64,000 nt of DNA from an uncultured Eubacterium sp. (lineage in GTDB: Bacteria > Bacillota > Clostridia > Lachnospirales > Lachnospiraceae). Under the pieces are notes generated by a model. It made no database searches, was not told the origin of the DNA, and was given only the letters and a program-made list of their open reading frames with translations. Location of the stretch: contig CAJTXO010000019.1 of NCBI GenBank assembly GCA_910583555.1, positions 10,171-74,170 on the forward strand, written 5' to 3'. The stretch's first letter is position 1, and each line of letters opens with the position of its first letter. Made by a program: the position numbers and the translations under genes. This document shows positions 60,513 through 64,000 of the stretch, piece by piece.

Positions 60513-62219
60513 TTACAAATCCGTTGCCTGCCTCCCCCCACGAACCAGCCTTCTATTTCTTAGGCTTATCCACGCACTTCGGAATTTCAACACTTCATCT
60601 TCCGTAACTCCCAGTCTATCTATAAGAATTTTCCTATCAGTTATTTCTAACAATTCTACCACATCATCATGGTTTCTAATATACTGATCTATTGTTAATA
60701 ACAAATCATCTATTTCATCATCTGGTATTATTCCATCATCAAAAATATTGGGAAGTAATATCCGCCCAACTTCTCCTGGAAGAATTTCTAACACACCACC
60801 CCCGTAACTTCTTCCTTCCAATTCGGAAAAAATCATAGCCACGCTTGTATAATATGCAGCTACCATCCTCTTCTTGTTTTTTGAATTCAAAAATCTTACG
60901 CGATGCATGGTATCTGTACTCACAGCATTTACTTCTTCTGTATTTAGCATAAACTTAGGATAAAGATAGTTTCTTCTAAGAAAGAAAGCATCAGGAATCC
61001 ATACTGAAGGAACTTTATACCATTCATCCCTTATTTTACATTTATAAGTAGTATTCTGTTCACTCTTTTCTCCAAATAATATATACTCTTTAACGCCTTT
61101 CGTAAACTCATCTTTATTAAATGGTGTTAAATCCAATAAATATGTTCTTGCACCTGCTTCAATATTAGTTCGCCAATCATCTTCCGTAAACTGGATACCT
61201 TTTATATTTACACTTCTCGCTATTAATGGCTTACAATATTTTTGTAAATTGTATTTTTGGACAGTTTCGCTATTTACACAAAAATAATCATTATTTCCAG
61301 TTGTAATACCTACTTCACACTTTGCGACCTTAGAAAATCGTATATATCTGTTATCATGCGCTGCCGTTTGTATCTGTTCTAGTTCCGATTCTTGCAAAAA
61401 GTATTTTGTCCATTTACTTGAATTTAAATCTGCCTCAAAAAATTCGCAGTCTTCAAGATTACCACTCTCCATCTGTTCGAGATTATCAAACTGTACAATT
61501 CTAATCTCATGGTTAATGCTATTCTTTATTTTTTCCCCAAGTAGAAGTACTACCTCTTGTTCAATACCATCAAACACCAGACTTCTAAATGTAACAATTG
61601 TAATCCTATTTAGATGCCTCATCAAAAAATTTCTTAAGTCTTCTGAATATTTCACTTGTAAAAGTTCTGCTGGAATAACAAAACCTATCCGGCTTGTTTC
61701 TTCCATGCAACTGACACAGGCAACCGTAAAAGATACCCATGCATTAATCAACTTATTCGGAATCATTCCATTTTGTGTTAAAATCTCGCTTTGTTCGTTT
61801 CTTTGCTCTTCCTCTAAATATTGGTAACGAATGTAAGGTGGGTTCCCCAAAATCGCCTGATATCGTTTTATACTTAATCCATTTTTGTATGCGTTATAAA
61901 AATCATCATTGACAATAACCCTGTCATTATCCGCCACATTTTCCCAACCTTTTACCCATCTAATTTGTTCACATTTTCCGCCCGCTACCTTTGATATATC
62001 TTCATCAACTTCAATCGCAAATATATTTGCATTCTTCAACACATCAGGATATCTGCAGATACTTTCAATAAAAACGCCATCTCCGACACTTGGTTCAAGC
62101 ACCGTTCTGATACTATTTTTTTGATTAAATACCCAATCCGTCACATAGTCAGCAATTGTCCTTGGTGTAAAATATCTACCATGCAGTTTTTCCTCCGACG
62201 CATTTTCTTTTAGTTTCAA
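60513..62219 (-). CDS. N6-adenine DNA methyltransferase (Eco57I-like)
   Basis: A 568-residue methylase, one half of a restriction-modification system. It has the SAM-binding motif I VLEPSVGDGVFI (about 40-51), the catalytic motif IV ILGNPPYIRY (NPPY about 126-129) and a C-terminal target-recognition region. It methylates adenine N6 in a specific site to protect the host. The start is taken as TTG at 62219, nine bases after GGAG; a TTG at 62228 lies too close to that site. The nuclease gene upstream on the same strand is separated by about 310 bases containing a strong hairpin. Confidence 0.83.
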   Translation of the reverse strand: MKLKENASEEKLHGRYFTPRTIADYVTDWVFNQKNSIRTVLEPSVGDGVFIESICRYPDVLKNANIFAIEVDEDISKVAGGKCEQIRWVKGWENVADNDRVIVNDDFYNAYKNGLSIKRYQAILGNPPYIRYQYLEEEQRNEQSEILTQNGMIPNKLINAWVSFTVACVSCMEETSRIGFVIPAELLQVKYSEDLRNFLMRHLNRITIVTFRSLVFDGIEQEVVLLLGEKIKNSINHEIRIVQFDNLEQMESGNLEDCEFFEADLNSSKWTKYFLQESELEQIQTAAHDNRYIRFSKVAKCEVGITTGNNDYFCVNSETVQKYNLQKYCKPLIARSVNIKGIQFTEDDWRTNIEAGARTYLLDLTPFNKDEFTKGVKEYILFGEKSEQNTTYKCKIRDEWYKVPSVWIPDAFFLRRNYLYPKFMLNTEEVNAVSTDTMHRVRFLNSKNKKRMVAAYYTSVAMIFSELEGRSYGGGVLEILPGEVGRILLPNIFDDGIIPDDEIDDLLLTIDQYIRNHDDVVELLEITDRKILIDRLGVTEDEVLKFRSAWISLRNRRLVRGGRQATDL

Positions 62220-62228
62220 AATTTGCAA

Positions 62229-62528
62229 GCTCCTTTCACAATATTTCCCTGACTACACCTAAACTTTTTCGCAGTGATTATTTCACGCATCCGAGTCTAC
62301 CAGTACACACTTGGGATCCACCTATATATGCATGGAATCTACTTACCTTTTGCCATGTACCATGATACTCAAAGTGGGGCTTCCGTGTCAATGACAAGGG
62401 CTTACGCCTGCGCTTGTGCGCATCATTGACACAAAATAATAATCACGCAAATATTTATCAATCGTATATTGCCATAGATACCCCAAAATAGCAAGCATAT
62501 AATCCTCTGAACTACTCACTAAATGTCA
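62229..62528 (-). other. intergenic region with a 48-base hairpin between nuclease and methylase
   Basis: GTGTCAATGA (62386-62395) and TCATTGACAC (62424-62433) are exact complements, and CAAG/CTTG and short GC pairs continue inside the loop. No T tract follows on either strand, so it is not a standard terminator. No gene was seen here. Confidence 0.5.
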
Positions 62529-63692
62529 TTAGTCCTCTTTAATTTCAATAACAAATTCATCGTTCTTTCCATCGACACTGTAAAGATGCATAATCTGACC
62601 AAGAAGGTTCTTGTTTCTAATAATATTCTTTGCATCGCCCCAGCTCAAATGGACATTGGGCTGTCTTTGTAAATATGAAGTTGTATTTGTTCTTGAATCA
62701 AACTTCATTGTTAATTCGTATGTTCCGTTGTCAATTCCATCAATTATAAAATGAAACTTCGCTGTCGCATATTCAAAATGGCTGGGTTTACCAACCTTCT
62801 GCCCCCACTTAAGTCCTGCAAAAACATTTTTACGAAAATATTGCTGTTGGTCAATGTCATAGTCACCTTTCTTAAGAAGCATCGAACCCGTAGGGTTAGT
62901 TCCTTTGCCGGAAGGAATTGTCAGATCGCGTTCCTTTAATTCCTTACTCTTCCATACTTCTATAACGCCACCAGAAAAAGAACTACCAACAATAACAGCA
63001 CTTTTAGTAGAAACTACTGTAGTTTGTGTACTTACAGCACGATGTTTACCTATTTGCAAAGGCATTCTCTTAATGCCCTGTTTACCGTTACTATTTTTTC
63101 CTACACTGGAAATTTTGGGTGCTGTTGTTTCATCAATAATCCTTCCTTCATTCAACAAATCTAAAACTACTGTATTTGAATCAACCAGAATGACGTTATC
63201 GTCAGTATAATCCTTCAGAAGATGATTATAACCACTAAAAAAAGAATCTAGAAATTCCTTATCATCAGTATCATTTAAATCAAGTTCAAGGAATACACTG
63301 TTTTCTATATTTCTCAGAAAACCTCCCGGTGTAAAATTTGCGCTGCCAATCATTACATCTGCCTTATTATCCCTTGAGTTAATCGCCACGAGTGTTTTGG
63401 GATGAAAAATTTGAATGGAACTGCCTGTATCAACAGCATAGACCGTCACACCTGCACTAAGCAAGCGCCTTATTCCCTGCGAAGATGTAATGCCATTTCT
63501 AATACCGACCAATGCAGTAACCTTACCTTTGTTGCTCTTAAGCTCATCTTCAATATCAACTATACTTTTTTCCCCAAGAAAGGCAGAATAAAAAATAACC
63601 CTATCCTGTTCTTTCTTTAAAATATCAGCAATTCGGTTTTGATGATTATCATCTTTCTTTAGTCCTTGTAATAAATACTTCGCTTTAGCCAT
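62529..63692 (-). CDS. PLD-type restriction endonuclease (NgoFVII/BfiI-like)
   Basis: A 387-residue nuclease. The N-terminal phospholipase D domain (about 20-175) carries the catalytic His97-x-Lys99 in IFHPKTLVAINS and MIGSANFTPGGFLRN with Ser117 and Asn119. The C-terminal half (about 215-385) has a B3-like DNA-binding pattern (FSGGVIEVWKSKELKERDLT; LKWGQKVGKPSHFEYATAKF). BfiI-type enzymes cut DNA without metal ions through a phosphohistidine intermediate. AAAGGAG precedes the ATG. The methylase downstream makes a complete restriction-modification pair; the recognition sequence is unknown. Confidence 0.82.
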   Translation of the reverse strand: MAKAKYLLQGLKKDDNHQNRIADILKKEQDRVIFYSAFLGEKSIVDIEDELKSNKGKVTALVGIRNGITSSQGIRRLLSAGVTVYAVDTGSSIQIFHPKTLVAINSRDNKADVMIGSANFTPGGFLRNIENSVFLELDLNDTDDKEFLDSFFSGYNHLLKDYTDDNVILVDSNTVVLDLLNEGRIIDETTAPKISSVGKNSNGKQGIKRMPLQIGKHRAVSTQTTVVSTKSAVIVGSSFSGGVIEVWKSKELKERDLTIPSGKGTNPTGSMLLKKGDYDIDQQQYFRKNVFAGLKWGQKVGKPSHFEYATAKFHFIIDGIDNGTYELTMKFDSRTNTTSYLQRQPNVHLSWGDAKNIIRNKNLLGQIMHLYSVDGKNDEFVIEIKED

Positions 63693-63740
63693 TTAACCAC
63701 TCCTTTCAAATAAACACATCACATTTAATTTTCTGCAGAT

Positions 63741-63783
63741 ATCATATCATAGTTCTGTAGTTTTTACAATAGTTTTCTACAGA
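63741..63783 (-). promoter_or_regulatory. promoter and candidate operator of the restriction-modification genes
   Basis: On the minus strand TTGTAA (63764-63769) and TATGAT (63741-63746) are 17 bases apart. TCTGTAG (63754-63760) lies in the spacer and its complement CTACAGA (63777-63783) lies upstream, so an inverted repeat spans the -35 element. Confidence 0.5.
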
Positions 63784-63880
63784 TATTTTTAATTTTTTCT
63801 CTATTTATAGTTATTTGTCCTTGTTTTTCTCCACTGTTTTCTACAGATTTATATAAAATTTCTGTAGTTTTTCCTGTAGT
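63752..63880. repeat. cluster of TCTGTAG/CTACAGA heptamers
   Basis: The motif appears at about 63754, 63777, 63841 and 63861, with partial copies at 63731 (TCTGCAG) and 63874 (CCTGTAG). Orientation alternates, forming two inverted pairs in AT-rich DNA upstream of the nuclease gene. The remaining bases to 64000 hold no gene; a TATAAT at 63985-63990 on the plus strand may serve a gene beyond the window. Confidence 0.6.
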
Positions 63881-64000
63881 GATTTTTTATTTGCTTTTTG
63901 TTGTAATTGAATTTATGTTATGAAATTAAACACCACTTTACAACTTTTTTCAAAAAAGAATAACGTACAGGATAACTTTCGTGTTATAATAAGTTTGCCC

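Overview
The window looks like the chromosome of an anaerobic, fermentative Gram-positive bacterium of the Clostridia, most probably family Lachnospiraceae. This is inferred from gene content: a ferredoxin-type [FeFe] hydrogenase, strong AGGAGG-type ribosome binding sites with occasional TTG/GTG starts, an S8 protease of the Csp type, and several large secreted polysaccharide-degrading enzymes with lysine-rich Ig-like modules. No rRNA, tRNA or CRISPR array was seen.

Layout. 1-6.2 kb: the start of a GH25 lysozyme, hisC, a second aminotransferase and a secreted GH127-type enzyme. 6.2-24 kb: housekeeping genes, mostly on the minus strand. They are an S8 (pseudo)protease, a chemoreceptor with CheX, a TrmL tRNA methyltransferase, a VanW / AIR-synthase-like / Lrp / aminotransferase operon, a radical SAM protein overlapping an O-antigen-ligase-like membrane protein, an [FeFe] hydrogenase and a two-component system. 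24-30.5 kb: a small Ig-like secreted protein, a GH43 enzyme, and a copper operon (csoR-copA). The copper promoter carries a palindromic CsoR-type operator inside a consensus promoter, followed by a long structured leader. 30.5-35.8 kb: an accessory stretch with an HTH regulator fused to a FlhA-like domain, a truncated HTH gene, a broken ABC transporter, an ATPase plus PD-(D/E)XK-like nuclease pair (candidate defence module) and a membrane protein.

35.9-43.6 kb: one 2557-codon secreted surface protein. 43.8-46 kb: a LytTR regulator and its GHKL sensor kinase. 46-50 kb: an alpha-glucoside PTS (EIICBA), a GH4 6-phospho-alpha-glucosidase and a small membrane protein. 50-54 kb: a large secreted putative glycoside hydrolase with a lysine-rich BspA-type repeat tail; a 20-bp perfect inverted repeat lies between it and the PTS operon. 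54-64 kb is a mobile and defence region: an AlbA/Schlafen-type regulator with a 12-bp minisatellite, gene remnants (aldo/keto reductase, antitoxin), a tyrosine recombinase with a decayed IS91-like transposase, an IS5-type transposase with one nonsense codon, and a restriction-modification pair (Eco57I-type methylase and PLD-type endonuclease).

Working together, the secreted GH127, GH43 and clan-A-like enzymes point to use of plant arabinose-containing glycans, and the PTS/GH4 pair takes up and cleaves alpha-glucosides. The accessory islands hold the most unusual material. The HTH-FlhA fusion and the ATPase/nuclease pair are the best candidates for undescribed biology.
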